Position numbers and translations under genes: made by a program. Positions 25,084 through 33,331 of a stretch of DNA of 64,000 nucleotides are shown piece by piece; the first letter of the stretch is position 1; the number at the start of each line of letters is the position of its first letter. The notes beneath the pieces were generated by a model. That model had not been told where the DNA came from, did not search any database, and saw only the letters and a program-made list of their open reading frames with translations. Where the stretch lies: positions 1 through 64,000 of the forward strand of contig CAZMBE010000013.1 in NCBI GenBank assembly GCA_964564625.1, read 5' to 3'. This DNA is from UBA2185 sp964564625 (GTDB lineage: Bacteria > Desulfobacterota > Syntrophia > Syntrophales > UBA2185).

Positions 25084-25851
25084 ATGAACGTGTTCTTTGA
25101 TATATTTTTTACCGTTGCCGGTGCTGCCGTGGGGAGTTTCCTGAATGTACTGATATGCCGAATTCCGGAGGGTCAGTCGATTGTCTTCCCTCCATCCCAT
25201 TGTCCAAAATGCCAGCATCCCATAAGGTTCTACGATAATATACCACTCATAAGTTACCTCGTTTTACGGGGAAGATGCCGGGATTGTAAGGGAAAAATCT
25301 CCCTTCGATATCCTGTAGTGGAAGCAATTACAGCCCTCATGGCACTCCTCTTATTCCTGAAATTCGGCCTGAGCCTGAAATACCTTTTTTCTTTTGTATT
25401 TACCGCATCATTGATTGTCATCACCTTCATTGACCTTGATCTTCAGATAATTCCTGATGTCATCACGTTACCGGGGATCCCTCTTTTCTTCCTTGCGGCT
25501 GTTTTTTTTATGGATATTAAGGTAATGGATGCGGCGCTAGGGCTTTTAATCGGCGGTGGATGCCTGTTCGCCATCGCATTCGTGTATGAACTCATCACAA
25601 AAAGGGAAGGTATGGGGGGAGGGGACATCAAGCTGCTGGCCATGATGGGGGCGTTTCTGGGATGGAAGTCGTTGTTTTTCATTCTGTTTGTCAGCTCTGT
25701 ACTCGGTGCTGTTGTGGGTATTTCCACAATGATCGCCAAGGGTAAAGATATGAAATATGCTGTGCCTTTTGGCCCCTTTTTATCCATTGCCGCTGTTGCG
25801 TATCTTTTTGTAGGCCTTGATGTAATGGAATATTTCTTCTTCCGTAATTGA
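25084..25851 (+). CDS. pilD: Prepilin peptidase / N-methyltransferase (A24 family)
   Basis: 255 residues. The N-terminus is hydrophobic with the conserved GAAVGSFLNVLICRIP. Two CxxC pairs (HCPKCQ and CRDCKG) form the zinc-binding cytosolic loop. The first catalytic aspartate lies in TFIDLDLQIIPD and the second in the family motif GMGGGDIKLLAMMGAFLGWK. Six to eight membrane helices are apparent. It cleaves and N-methylates type IV prepilins or type II pseudopilins, fitting the PilB-like ATPase at 6991. Confidence 0.95.
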   Translation: MNVFFDIFFTVAGAAVGSFLNVLICRIPEGQSIVFPPSHCPKCQHPIRFYDNIPLISYLVLRGRCRDCKGKISLRYPVVEAITALMALLLFLKFGLSLKYLFSFVFTASLIVITFIDLDLQIIPDVITLPGIPLFFLAAVFFMDIKVMDAALGLLIGGGCLFAIAFVYELITKREGMGGGDIKLLAMMGAFLGWKSLFFILFVSSVLGAVVGISTMIAKGKDMKYAVPFGPFLSIAAVAYLFVGLDVMEYFFFRN

Positions 25852-25955
25852 CTTCATAATAAGAGATGTTTTTATGAAGAACGAGTCGTAAAAAGCAAGC
25901 GAAAAGGGCTTTGTGGGGAGCGTCAGGGTAAGGCTTTTTAGGGCCTCAAAATATC

Positions 25956-25982
25956 TTGACATCAAATTCTTATAAATATACT
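25956..25982 (+). promoter_or_regulatory. Sigma70-like promoter
   Basis: TTGACA (25956-25961), a 15-base spacer and TATACT (25977-25982). The -35 is perfect and the -10 is 5 of 6; the spacer is short. Confidence 0.45.
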
Positions 25983-25987
25983 GTACA

Positions 25988-26127
25988 GCGAAATCTACAT
26001 CTGAGATTCAGATACTTAAATTATTATGGGAACTGGGAAAAAGTCTCGAAGCGAGTAATGACCGGCGGTATCATAGATCAATGAACTTTTCTGCAGAGAG
26101 AGGTTGGCCATGGAGCCAACTTTTTTT
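25988..26127 (+). ncRNA. Candidate small RNA between pilD and argS
   Basis: A predicted transcript of about 140 bases from the promoter at 25956-25982 to the terminator at 26101-26127. No open frame of note lies inside. I do not recognise a known RNA family in it. The start is approximate. Confidence 0.3.
26101..26127 (+). terminator. Rho-independent terminator
   Basis: GTTGGC-catgga-GCCAAC followed directly by seven T. It could end the candidate small RNA or the pilD transcript. Confidence 0.8.
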
Positions 26128-26229
26128 AATTCATTAAAGAATTGCCCTTTTTGCCCCTGTACCCATCGGAGGGTCTTGGTTTTATTCTATGGGAACCTTG
26201 TATCATAGATTCATGGCATGTGACGATCA

Positions 26230-27900
26230 ATGAAAAGCAGATTGCGAACACTATTGGAAGATGCGGTTGAGGCTTGTGTCAGCCGGGGCTTGCTGGAAAT
26301 AGAAGCGGTTCCCCTCATAGAAATTGATATTACGAAAGATGCTGCGTTCGGTGACTATGCGTCCAATATAGCGATGGTGATTGCGTCACGAGTCAAAGGA
26401 AAATTACCCCCCCGAAAAGTTGCGGAGGTCATTCGCGATCATATACGGGACAACGATGACGTGCTGGAAAGGGTGGATATCGCAGGTCCCGGGTTTATGA
26501 ACTTTTTTATCAGGGAGGGTGTGTGGTCTACCTTGCTGTCAGAAGTAGATAACCTCGGAGATCATTATGGCTCCTCTGATTATGGAGAAGGGAAGAAGAT
26601 CCATATAGAATTTGTGAGCGCAAATCCCACGGGGCCACTTCATATAGGACATGCCCGGGGGGCTGTTGTCGGCGATGTCATCGCGAATATACAGAAGGCA
26701 GCAGGCTTCTCAGTCTTTCGTGAGTACTACATCAATGACGCAGGTAACCAGATGAATAACCTGGGAAAGTCGGTCCTGTATCGTTATCTTGAACTTCTTG
26801 GTGATGATGTCGAATTCCCCGTAAGCTGTTATCAGGGTGATTATATTAAGGAAATTGCAAGAGAAATCATTGATAAAGATGGGGGCATCTATCGTTCGAA
26901 GGATCAGGAAGAAACCCTTCGTATTTTCACTGATTACGCTGCCGGCGCGATTTTGGATGGAATCAAGGAGGATCTGAAGGCCTTTGGTGTAGTATTTGAT
27001 AATTACTTTAGCGAAAGAAACCTTTACAAAGACGATCGTGTAGCAACGTTACTCAAGGAGCTTGAGGAGAAATATGTCGTATATAGTGACGGGGAAACAC
27101 TCTGGTTCAGGACTACCGATTTTGGAGATGAGAAAGACAGAGTAGTTGTCAGGAGGAATGGAGAACCGACTTACTTTGCCGCCGATATCGCGTATCATCA
27201 TGACAAATATATTCGTGGGTTTGATGCGATTATTGATATTTGGGGGGCTGACCATCACGGGTATATTCCCCGGATGAGCGCCTGCGTTGAGGCTCTTGGT
27301 CATGAAAAAAACTCTCTCAAGATTGTTCTGATTCAGCTTGTAAGCCTCCTGCGTGACGGGATTCCTGTCCCAATGTCCACGCGGGCTGGTGAATTTATTA
27401 CTCTGAAAGAAGTGGTGGATGAAGTGGGAAAGGATGCGGCAAGATACAATTTCCTTATGAGAAGATCGGATAGCCACCTCGATTTTGATTTGGAGTTGGC
27501 AAAAAAGCAATCCAACGAGAATCCCGTGTATTATGTCCAGTATGCACACGCGAGAATATGCAGCATTGTGAGAAACGCCGATGAAAAGGGCTATACAATC
27601 CCATCATATGATGAAGTGGATTTGCGATTTTTGAAACTTCCTGAAGAAGTTAATTTGATCAAGGCGATAATCAGATTTCCTGAGGTTGTTGAGGGCGCGG
27701 CGATAGCTCTGGAGCCCCATCGGTTGACATTTTATCTTAATGACCTTGCAGCGCTGTTTCATAGTTACTATAATAAGCACAGGGTGTTATCGGATGAAGA
27801 AAGCCTTAGTAAGGCGAGACTATTTTTGATAAAAACGATTCTTACGGTAGTGAGAAATGCGTTAAGGTTGCTCGGTGTTTCCGCCCCGGAGAGAATGTGA
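26230..27900 (+). CDS. argS: Arginyl-tRNA synthetase
   Basis: 556 residues, normal length. The N-terminal Add-1 domain (1-110) precedes FVSANPTGPLHIGHARGAVV with the HIGH motif. WGADHHGYIPRM and the class Ia second signature region, which here reads MSTRAGEFITLKEVV, follow. The C-terminal anticodon-binding domain ends LTVVRNALRLLGVSAPERM, the usual terminus. It charges tRNA-Arg in the cytosol. There is no strong ribosome binding site before the ATG. The SPOR gene follows 18 bases later. Confidence 0.97.
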   Translation: MKSRLRTLLEDAVEACVSRGLLEIEAVPLIEIDITKDAAFGDYASNIAMVIASRVKGKLPPRKVAEVIRDHIRDNDDVLERVDIAGPGFMNFFIREGVWSTLLSEVDNLGDHYGSSDYGEGKKIHIEFVSANPTGPLHIGHARGAVVGDVIANIQKAAGFSVFREYYINDAGNQMNNLGKSVLYRYLELLGDDVEFPVSCYQGDYIKEIAREIIDKDGGIYRSKDQEETLRIFTDYAAGAILDGIKEDLKAFGVVFDNYFSERNLYKDDRVATLLKELEEKYVVYSDGETLWFRTTDFGDEKDRVVVRRNGEPTYFAADIAYHHDKYIRGFDAIIDIWGADHHGYIPRMSACVEALGHEKNSLKIVLIQLVSLLRDGIPVPMSTRAGEFITLKEVVDEVGKDAARYNFLMRRSDSHLDFDLELAKKQSNENPVYYVQYAHARICSIVRNADEKGYTIPSYDEVDLRFLKLPEEVNLIKAIIRFPEVVEGAAIALEPHRLTFYLNDLAALFHSYYNKHRVLSDEESLSKARLFLIKTILTVVRNALRLLGVSAPERM

Positions 27901-27918
27901 ACATAGTAAAGAATTTCC

Positions 27919-28584
27919 ATGGCATCTAAGAATGTTCGCACTTTTGAACTGAAATTGGGCAAGCGGGTCTTGGCCCTGTTTGTTATTGCGACGGCATGTT
28001 TGCTTTTTATTGTTTTTCTCCTTGGTGTGACGGTTGGCAAAAATATCGATACCTACCCGGAAAAGTACTCACGTGGTTTGCCAGGTATGCTTGTGGAAAA
28101 ATTCGGGTGGTCATCAAACAAAACGGAAACATCTGTAACCGGCATTGCTGAAGAACCGAACGTGCCAGCAAATATTGAGGGAGAGGAAAAGAGCGGAGAA
28201 GGAAAGAAATATCCATTAACAACGCCTGAGGTAAAAGAGGAAAAGCAGCCTGTGGCCGCGGCAATTCAGGAAAAAAAACCGCTCCCGCCGCCTGTTGCCG
28301 AGCGAACACCATCGAAATCGGCTCCCGGAAAGGAAAAATATCAGATCCAGGTAATTTCCCTTAAGGAAAGGGAAAAGGCGGACCAGATCAGTAAAAAGCT
28401 GACACCTTTGGGATTCAAACCAAAAATTGTAGTGATTGACTTACCCAACAAAGGGAAATGGTACCGCATTATCCTTGAAGGTTTTGAAAGCCGGGAGCAG
28501 GCACAGAAAGCGGTAGACAACATGGCGAAAAAGATCAGCGGCCTGAACTGTGTCATCAGTAAAATGGGAGAGAAAAGTAAATAG
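27919..28584 (+). CDS. SPOR-domain membrane protein
   Basis: 221 residues. A short cytosolic N-terminus is followed by one membrane helix at about 17-38 (VLALFVIATACLLFIVFLLG), a charged and proline-rich linker to about residue 140, and a C-terminal SPOR domain (KYQIQVISLKEREKADQIS, then WYRIILEGFESREQAQKAV). SPOR domains bind denuded peptidoglycan glycan strands at division sites. Placement after argS is common in deltaproteobacteria. It is FtsN-like in architecture but its role is inferred. Confidence 0.9.
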   Translation: MASKNVRTFELKLGKRVLALFVIATACLLFIVFLLGVTVGKNIDTYPEKYSRGLPGMLVEKFGWSSNKTETSVTGIAEEPNVPANIEGEEKSGEGKKYPLTTPEVKEEKQPVAAAIQEKKPLPPPVAERTPSKSAPGKEKYQIQVISLKEREKADQISKKLTPLGFKPKIVVIDLPNKGKWYRIILEGFESREQAQKAVDNMAKKISGLNCVISKMGEKSK

Positions 28585-28607
28585 GAGCTGTCATTACGTG
28601 ACAGCTC
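28585..28607 (+). terminator. Intergenic hairpin after the SPOR gene
   Basis: GAGCTGTCA-ttacg-TGACAGCTC is a perfect 9-bp stem with a 5-base loop, starting at the stop codon of the SPOR gene. There is no T-tract, so it may attenuate, stabilise or process the transcript rather than terminate it. Confidence 0.45.
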
Positions 28608-28639
28608 TTGAGGATCAATAAATACATTGTGTGTGGGTT

Positions 28640-29977
28640 ATGTTTGAAACGTTAACGGAAAAGCTGGAAGGAATATTTAAAAAGCTCAGGCAGAGAGGCA
28701 GTCTTAATGAAGAAAATATTGCCTCGGCGTTGAAAGAGATACGCATGGTCCTTCTCGAAGCGGATGTCAATTTTAAAGTAGTAAAGGACTTTATAGAGGA
28801 AATCAGGAGCCAGGCAGTGGGCCAGGAAGTTTTGGAGAGCATCACGCCCGGTCAGCAGGTTGTGAAAATAGTCCATGACAGGCTTATCGCTCTGCTGGGA
28901 GGGAAAAGCAGCCAGCTTAAGCTTACCAGTCGGTTTCCTGACCCCGTGATGCTGGTAGGGCTTCAAGGATGCGGAAAGACTACGACAGCAGTCAAGCTCG
29001 CACAGCTTCTTGTCAGCCAGGGCAAGAGGGTCTACCTCGTTTCTTCAGACGTTTACAGACCGGCGGCTATTCACCAACTTAAGGTTCTCGGAGAAAAGAT
29101 TAAGGGTGCAGGAATCTATGCTTCCGCCGATATAAGCGATCCGGTAAGGATGTGTGTTGACGCTGTTGAGGAGGCAAAAAGTAACGGCTATGAGGTTCTT
29201 ATTATTGATACCGCGGGAAGACTCCACATAGACGATGAAATGATGGATGAACTGAAACGGATAAAGAGTGCCGTGAATCCTTCAGAAATTCTCTTTGTTG
29301 CCGATGCCATGACCGGTCAGGATGCGGTCAACGTGGCCGGAAAATTTAATGAACTCCTCGGCATTGACGGCGTGATCATGACCAAGATGGATGGCGACGC
29401 GAGGGGCGGGGCAGCGCTCTCTCTGAAAGCGGTGATCGGAAAACCCATAAAATTTATCGGTGTAGGTGAAAAAATCGACGCGTTTGAGGTGTGCCACCCT
29501 GAACGTCTGGCGTCACGGATTCTGGGTATGGGTGATATCCTGACATTCGTGGAAAAAGCACAGGCTACGGTCAATGAAAAACAGGCACGTGAGCTCGAAA
29601 AGAAAATAAGAAAGAATGAATTCACTCTTGAAGATTTTCGTGATCAACTCAAACAGATCAGATCAATGGGCTCCATTCAAGATATTATCGGTATGATCCC
29701 GGGATTAGGGAAGGTCAAGGCACTGAAAAATGTTACCCCGGATGAAAAGGAACTGACAAAAACTACAGCCATAATCGATTCAATGACAAGAAAGGAACGC
29801 CAGAATTATCTAATTATTGATGGTCAAAGGCGGAAAAGGATCGCCAAGGGAAGCGGAACGGCAGTGCAAGATGTAAACATTCTATTGAAAAATTATTCGG
29901 AAATGAGAAAAATAATGAAAAAAATGACAACGAAGGAAGGAAGGAAATTATTTCGTCGTGGTAATTTGCCCTTTTAA
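28640..29977 (+). CDS. ffh: Signal recognition particle protein Ffh
   Basis: 445 residues from the ATG at 28640 (MFETLTEKLEGIFKKL is the standard start; an in-frame GTG three codons upstream is less likely). The N domain is followed by the NG GTPase with GLQGCGKTTTAVKLA, DTAGRLH and TKMDGDARGG. The methionine-containing M domain ends MKKMTTKEGRKLFRRGNLPF. It binds 4.5S RNA and signal peptides for cotranslational targeting. It begins the classic ffh-rpsP-khpA-rimM-trmD-rplS order. Confidence 0.98.
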   Translation: MFETLTEKLEGIFKKLRQRGSLNEENIASALKEIRMVLLEADVNFKVVKDFIEEIRSQAVGQEVLESITPGQQVVKIVHDRLIALLGGKSSQLKLTSRFPDPVMLVGLQGCGKTTTAVKLAQLLVSQGKRVYLVSSDVYRPAAIHQLKVLGEKIKGAGIYASADISDPVRMCVDAVEEAKSNGYEVLIIDTAGRLHIDDEMMDELKRIKSAVNPSEILFVADAMTGQDAVNVAGKFNELLGIDGVIMTKMDGDARGGAALSLKAVIGKPIKFIGVGEKIDAFEVCHPERLASRILGMGDILTFVEKAQATVNEKQARELEKKIRKNEFTLEDFRDQLKQIRSMGSIQDIIGMIPGLGKVKALKNVTPDEKELTKTTAIIDSMTRKERQNYLIIDGQRRKRIAKGSGTAVQDVNILLKNYSEMRKIMKKMTTKEGRKLFRRGNLPF

Positions 29978-30052
29978 TTAATAATAAAATGATTTATAAG
30001 ATAAGTTCTTGCAGAATGATATAATATTTTCAGGAGGTGATTGTTAAAAAGA

Positions 30053-30304
30053 ATGGCAGTGAAAATAAGGTTGGCGAGGCTTGGCGGAAAGAGTAAGCCT
30101 TTTTACAGAATTGTGGTAGCTGATTCAGGATCTCCCAGGAATGGAAGATTTCTGGAAATAGTTGGAAGTTATGACCCCCATAAAAATCCGGCAGAGGTTA
30201 TCCTCAAAGAGGAACGTGTTGCCGATTGGCTTTCCAAGGGAGCCACGCCCACAGTAACAGTATCTCAGTTACTTGCGAAGAAAGGCATCGCAAAAAGATT
30301 ATAA
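30053..30304 (+). CDS. rpsP: 30S ribosomal protein S16
   Basis: 83 residues, starting MAVKIRLARLGGKSKPFYRI as expected. The AGGAGGTGA site at 30032-30040 lies unusually far (12 bases) from this ATG. A TTG at 30041 is too close to that site to be the start. It is part of the 30S body. Confidence 0.97.
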   Translation: MAVKIRLARLGGKSKPFYRIVVADSGSPRNGRFLEIVGSYDPHKNPAEVILKEERVADWLSKGATPTVTVSQLLAKKGIAKRL

Positions 30305-30388
30305 GTGGTCTGAATTGATGGTTTTTTACGGTTGAAGTCGCTATTACTAATGGATTTAACGAACAAGTAATCAGTGGAGGTTGTGACG

Positions 30389-30619
30389 ATGAAAGATTTG
30401 ATCAAGTATATAGCGCAGTCGTTGGTGGATAATCCTGATTTAGTGGAAGTGTCCGAAGTGCTTGGCGAGCAGACTTCTGTGATCGAACTGAGAGTCGCGA
30501 AAGAAGATCTGGGTAAAGTTATCGGCAAGCAGGGAAGAACCGCAAAAGCCATGAGAACTATTTTAAGTGCGGCATCTACGAAACTTCGTAAGAGGGCAGT
30601 TTTAGAAATTATCGAATGA
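30389..30619 (+). CDS. khpA: KH-domain RNA-binding protein KhpA
   Basis: 76 residues from the ATG at 30389 with GTGGAGG upstream. The KH signature is VIGKQGRTAKAMR (GxxG loop). The family binds RNA and, with KhpB, affects cell division in Gram-positives. Placement between rpsP and rimM is standard. Its stop overlaps the rimM ATG (ATGA). Confidence 0.95.
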   Translation: MKDLIKYIAQSLVDNPDLVEVSEVLGEQTSVIELRVAKEDLGKVIGKQGRTAKAMRTILSAASTKLRKRAVLEIIE

Positions 30620-31125
30620 CGTTGATGGAGCTCTTTGTTATCGGCAAGATTGTAAAAACCTCAGGTCTTAAGGGCCGCCTGAAGGTGATGTCGTATCTCG
30701 AGTCGCATGATGCACTTCAATTCTTTGATGAGGTGTATGTCAGACAGGGGAAAGATACAAAAGGCCCCTTTACACTGAAAAATATCCGCGTTAGGAAAAA
30801 TAATTTTATTGTGGACGTGGAAGGAGTCGAAGACATCGAAAATGCGCGCGCTTTTTTGGAATGTCACATGCTTATTTCTGCGGATAAACTCCCAAAACTG
30901 CCTGAGAACGAATATTACTGGCGGGATATTACAGGTCTCAAAGTAATTACAGAAGATGGTCACTTTCTTGGTATAGTAACGGACATATTTCCTACGGGCA
31001 GTAACGATGTGTATGTCTGTACTGGAGGAGAAAGGGAAATTCTGCTACCCGGCATTTCCGATGTAGTACGTAAAATTGATATTGAGCAGGGGGTGATGAT
31101 AGTAAGGCTGCTTGATGGGTTGTAA
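30616..31125 (+). CDS. rimM: 16S rRNA processing protein RimM
   Basis: 169 residues with the N-terminal RimM barrel (VIGKIVKTSGLKGRLKVMSY) and a C-terminal PRC-barrel (YYWRDITGLKVITEDGHFLG, then ILLPGISDVVRKID). It assists 30S head maturation by binding S19. It is coupled to khpA by a four-base overlap and followed by trmD six bases later. Confidence 0.97.
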   Translation: MTLMELFVIGKIVKTSGLKGRLKVMSYLESHDALQFFDEVYVRQGKDTKGPFTLKNIRVRKNNFIVDVEGVEDIENARAFLECHMLISADKLPKLPENEYYWRDITGLKVITEDGHFLGIVTDIFPTGSNDVYVCTGGEREILLPGISDVVRKIDIEQGVMIVRLLDGL

Positions 31126-31131
31126 TAGATA

Positions 31132-31866
31132 ATGATCAGGTTTGATATCCTTTCCATATTCCCTGAGATGTTTGCATCTCCCCTTAATTGCAGTATCTTG
31201 AAAAGAGCGAGGGAAAAGGGTTTAGTGGAAATCCACCTGCATAATATCCGTGACTATGCCGGGGACAAGCATAAGATGACAGACGATGCCCCATATGGGG
31301 GTGGCGGCGGCATGGTGATGAAGGTGGAGCCGATCGAAAGAGCCCTCGCGTCAATAGTGCCTGAAAGAGATGGTGTGCTCACAATTCTCCTGACTCCTCA
31401 GGGCGAAACCTTCAGCCAGGAAATGGCCGAAGAAATGTCTCTCTGTTCAAGAATTGTACTTATCTGCGGCCGCTATGAGGGCGTAGATGAAAGGGTAAGG
31501 GATCATCTGGTTGATAGAGAAGTCTCTATGGGTGATTTTATTCTAACCGGAGGAGAACTGTCAGCCATGATGATGGTTGATGCCATTTCCCGCTTGGTTC
31601 CGGGTGTTCTTGGCAATGATGAATCAGCGCCTTCAGATTCTTTTTCTATGGGAATTTTGGAGTACCCTCATTATACACGTCCCAGTGATTACCGGGGCTG
31701 GCTGGTTCCGGAAATACTGCTATCGGGGAACCACAAAGAAATTCAAGCGTGGCGGAGAGTGGAATCCCTCAGAAGGACATATTTAAGGAGGCCGGATTTA
31801 CTGGAAAAAGCAACATTATCGAACGAAGACAGAAAAATACTTGAAGAAATAAAGAAAAATAATTAG
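31132..31866 (+). CDS. trmD: tRNA (guanine-N1)-methyltransferase
   Basis: 244 residues. It starts MIRFDILSIFPEMF and contains the knotted SPOUT methyltransferase signatures DDAPYGGGGGMVMK, LICGRYEGVDERV and GDFILTGGELSAM, and the C-terminal SGNHKEIQAWR. It methylates G37 of tRNAs with a following G36, preventing frameshifting. The expected rplS follows 26 bases downstream. Confidence 0.98.
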   Translation: MIRFDILSIFPEMFASPLNCSILKRAREKGLVEIHLHNIRDYAGDKHKMTDDAPYGGGGGMVMKVEPIERALASIVPERDGVLTILLTPQGETFSQEMAEEMSLCSRIVLICGRYEGVDERVRDHLVDREVSMGDFILTGGELSAMMMVDAISRLVPGVLGNDESAPSDSFSMGILEYPHYTRPSDYRGWLVPEILLSGNHKEIQAWRRVESLRRTYLRRPDLLEKATLSNEDRKILEEIKKNN

Positions 31867-31892
31867 TTATTCAATGTGGAGGAATATTTTAT

Positions 31893-32237
31893 ATGAATGT
31901 CTTAGAGATGCTTGAGAAAGAGCAGATGAGAGGAGACATCCCTGCGTTCAAGCCGGGTGATACGGTACGAGTGTATGTCCGGATTGTTGAAGGACAGAAA
32001 CAAAGGATTCAAGCCTTCGAGGGCGTGGTTATCCGGAGACGACGCGGTGACTGCCGCTCCAGTTTTACGGTGAGGAAGGTATCTTACGGGGTGGGAGTAG
32101 AAAGGACATTCCCCCTGCATTCACCCGTTATCGATAGAATTGAAGTAGTCACTCGCGGTAAAGTACGGCGATCCCGATTGTACTACTTGAGAAGCCTAAG
32201 AGGAAAGAAGGCAAGAATCAAAGAAATGGGAAAATAA
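31893..32237 (+). CDS. rplS: 50S ribosomal protein L19
   Basis: 114 residues. FKPGDTVRVYVRIVEGQKQR and FEGVVIRRRRG are the diagnostic L19 blocks, and the end RSRLYYLRSLRGKKARIKE is typical. It has a good ribosome binding site (GTGGAGG). Confidence 0.98.
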   Translation: MNVLEMLEKEQMRGDIPAFKPGDTVRVYVRIVEGQKQRIQAFEGVVIRRRRGDCRSSFTVRKVSYGVGVERTFPLHSPVIDRIEVVTRGKVRRSRLYYLRSLRGKKARIKEMGK

Positions 32238-32246
32238 CTATAAAGG

Positions 32247-32870
32247 ATGAATAGCTTCGAACGGCGTGCCCATCAGCGTGGTTATAGACTGATAGCTGGT
32301 ATTGATGAGGCGGGAAGAGGGCCTCTTGCGGGTCCCGTTGTTGCGGCAGCCGTTATACTTCCCACCGATTACGAAAACCCGGAAATTAAAGATTCAAAAA
32401 AGCTTTCCCCTCGCAAGAGGGAAAGACTGTATGAAATTATAAAACACGATGCCCTCTCAACAGGCCTCGGTGTTGTCGAGGCGTCCGTTATCGATGCCGT
32501 AAATGTATTTCAGGCAACTCTCATGGCTATGAAAGAGGCTGTATTGAATCTTTCCTTAAAACCTGACTATCTCATCATAGACGGGTCATGTTGTATCTTT
32601 GTCCCCCTGCCCCAGGAAGCCGTTGTGAAAGGAGACTCCCGCAGCATCTCCGTGGCATCGGCGTCCATCATTGCCAAGGTATCCAGGGACAGCATCATGG
32701 AGATATATCATCGTCAGTTTCCCCAGTATAACTTTCTGAAGAATAAGGGTTATGGTACCGGGGAACACAGAGAGGCAATAAAAAAATACGGCCGCTGCAA
32801 GATTCATCGCAGATCCTTCAATATAAAAGAGAAGAATCCCCTTCAGGTTAATGCGGAACTGGAATTTTAA
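32247..32870 (+). CDS. rnhB: Ribonuclease HII
   Basis: 207 residues. The catalytic N-terminal motif is AGIDEAGRGPLAGPVVAAA. Further acidic residues lie in IIDGS and KGDSRSISVASASIIAKVSR, and the end KNKGYGTGEHREAI is conserved. It cleaves RNA in RNA-DNA hybrids, including single ribonucleotides. It starts nine bases after rplS. Confidence 0.97.
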   Translation: MNSFERRAHQRGYRLIAGIDEAGRGPLAGPVVAAAVILPTDYENPEIKDSKKLSPRKRERLYEIIKHDALSTGLGVVEASVIDAVNVFQATLMAMKEAVLNLSLKPDYLIIDGSCCIFVPLPQEAVVKGDSRSISVASASIIAKVSRDSIMEIYHRQFPQYNFLKNKGYGTGEHREAIKKYGRCKIHRRSFNIKEKNPLQVNAELEF

Positions 32871-32880
32871 AAGGATGGTT

Positions 32881-33252
32881 ATGAAAGGTTCTGGGAGGAT
32901 AAGGACAGGAAAAAGAGGGGAGGATATGGCGGTTACCTATTTGAAAGACACAGGCTATCGGATTATTGAGCGCAATTATAAATGTCTTTTTGGAGAAATT
33001 GATATCATTGCAAAAGATGGGGATACGGTTGTCTTTGTAGAGGTCAAAAGCAGGAAATCAGAAGATTTCGGTGACCCCCAGACTGCGGTTGGACGGGAAA
33101 AGAAGAGAAAAATATCGTTGACTTCCCTCAAGTATTTGGAAGAAAAACACCTTTACCCTTGCGATGCCCGATTTGATGTTGTCGCAATTAAAATACTGCC
33201 TGCCGGAAATACCATAGAACTCATTCAGAACGCCTTCGAACTCGCATTTTAG
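32881..33252 (+). CDS. UPF0102 YraN-family nuclease-like protein
   Basis: 123 residues from ATG 32881 (AAGGA five bases upstream; earlier in-frame starts overlap rnhB). It shows GKRGEDMAVTYLKDTGYRIIERNY, the PD-(D/E)XK-like GEIDIIAKDGDTVVFVEVKSR and YLEEKHLYPCDARFDVV. The fold resembles Holliday-junction resolvases, but the function of the family is unsettled. It is the usual neighbour of rnhB. Confidence 0.95.
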   Translation: MKGSGRIRTGKRGEDMAVTYLKDTGYRIIERNYKCLFGEIDIIAKDGDTVVFVEVKSRKSEDFGDPQTAVGREKKRKISLTSLKYLEEKHLYPCDARFDVVAIKILPAGNTIELIQNAFELAF

Positions 33253-33331
33253 CACCTGCCGGCTTTTTCAGCTTCAGAGGAGGGGTCATCCTGGACATAG
33301 CTTTGTGCACATAGAACATGAAATCTCACTG

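Larger units (their letters stand above)
25852..26229. other. Intergenic region between pilD and argS
   Basis: 378 bases without a gene. It contains an AAAAAGC/GCTTTTT inverted pair (about 25888-25940), a sigma70-like promoter at 25956-25982 and a clear intrinsic terminator at 26101-26127, which together suggest a small transcript. Confidence 0.5.

Noticed and set aside
25084..25851. Link of pilD to a local pilin operon
   Set aside because: No prepilin gene with the GFTLxE-type leader is present near pilD or near the PilB-like ATPase.
30041..30052. TTG start for rpsP
   Set aside because: It abuts the ribosome binding site, and S16 proteins start at the MAVKIR methionine.
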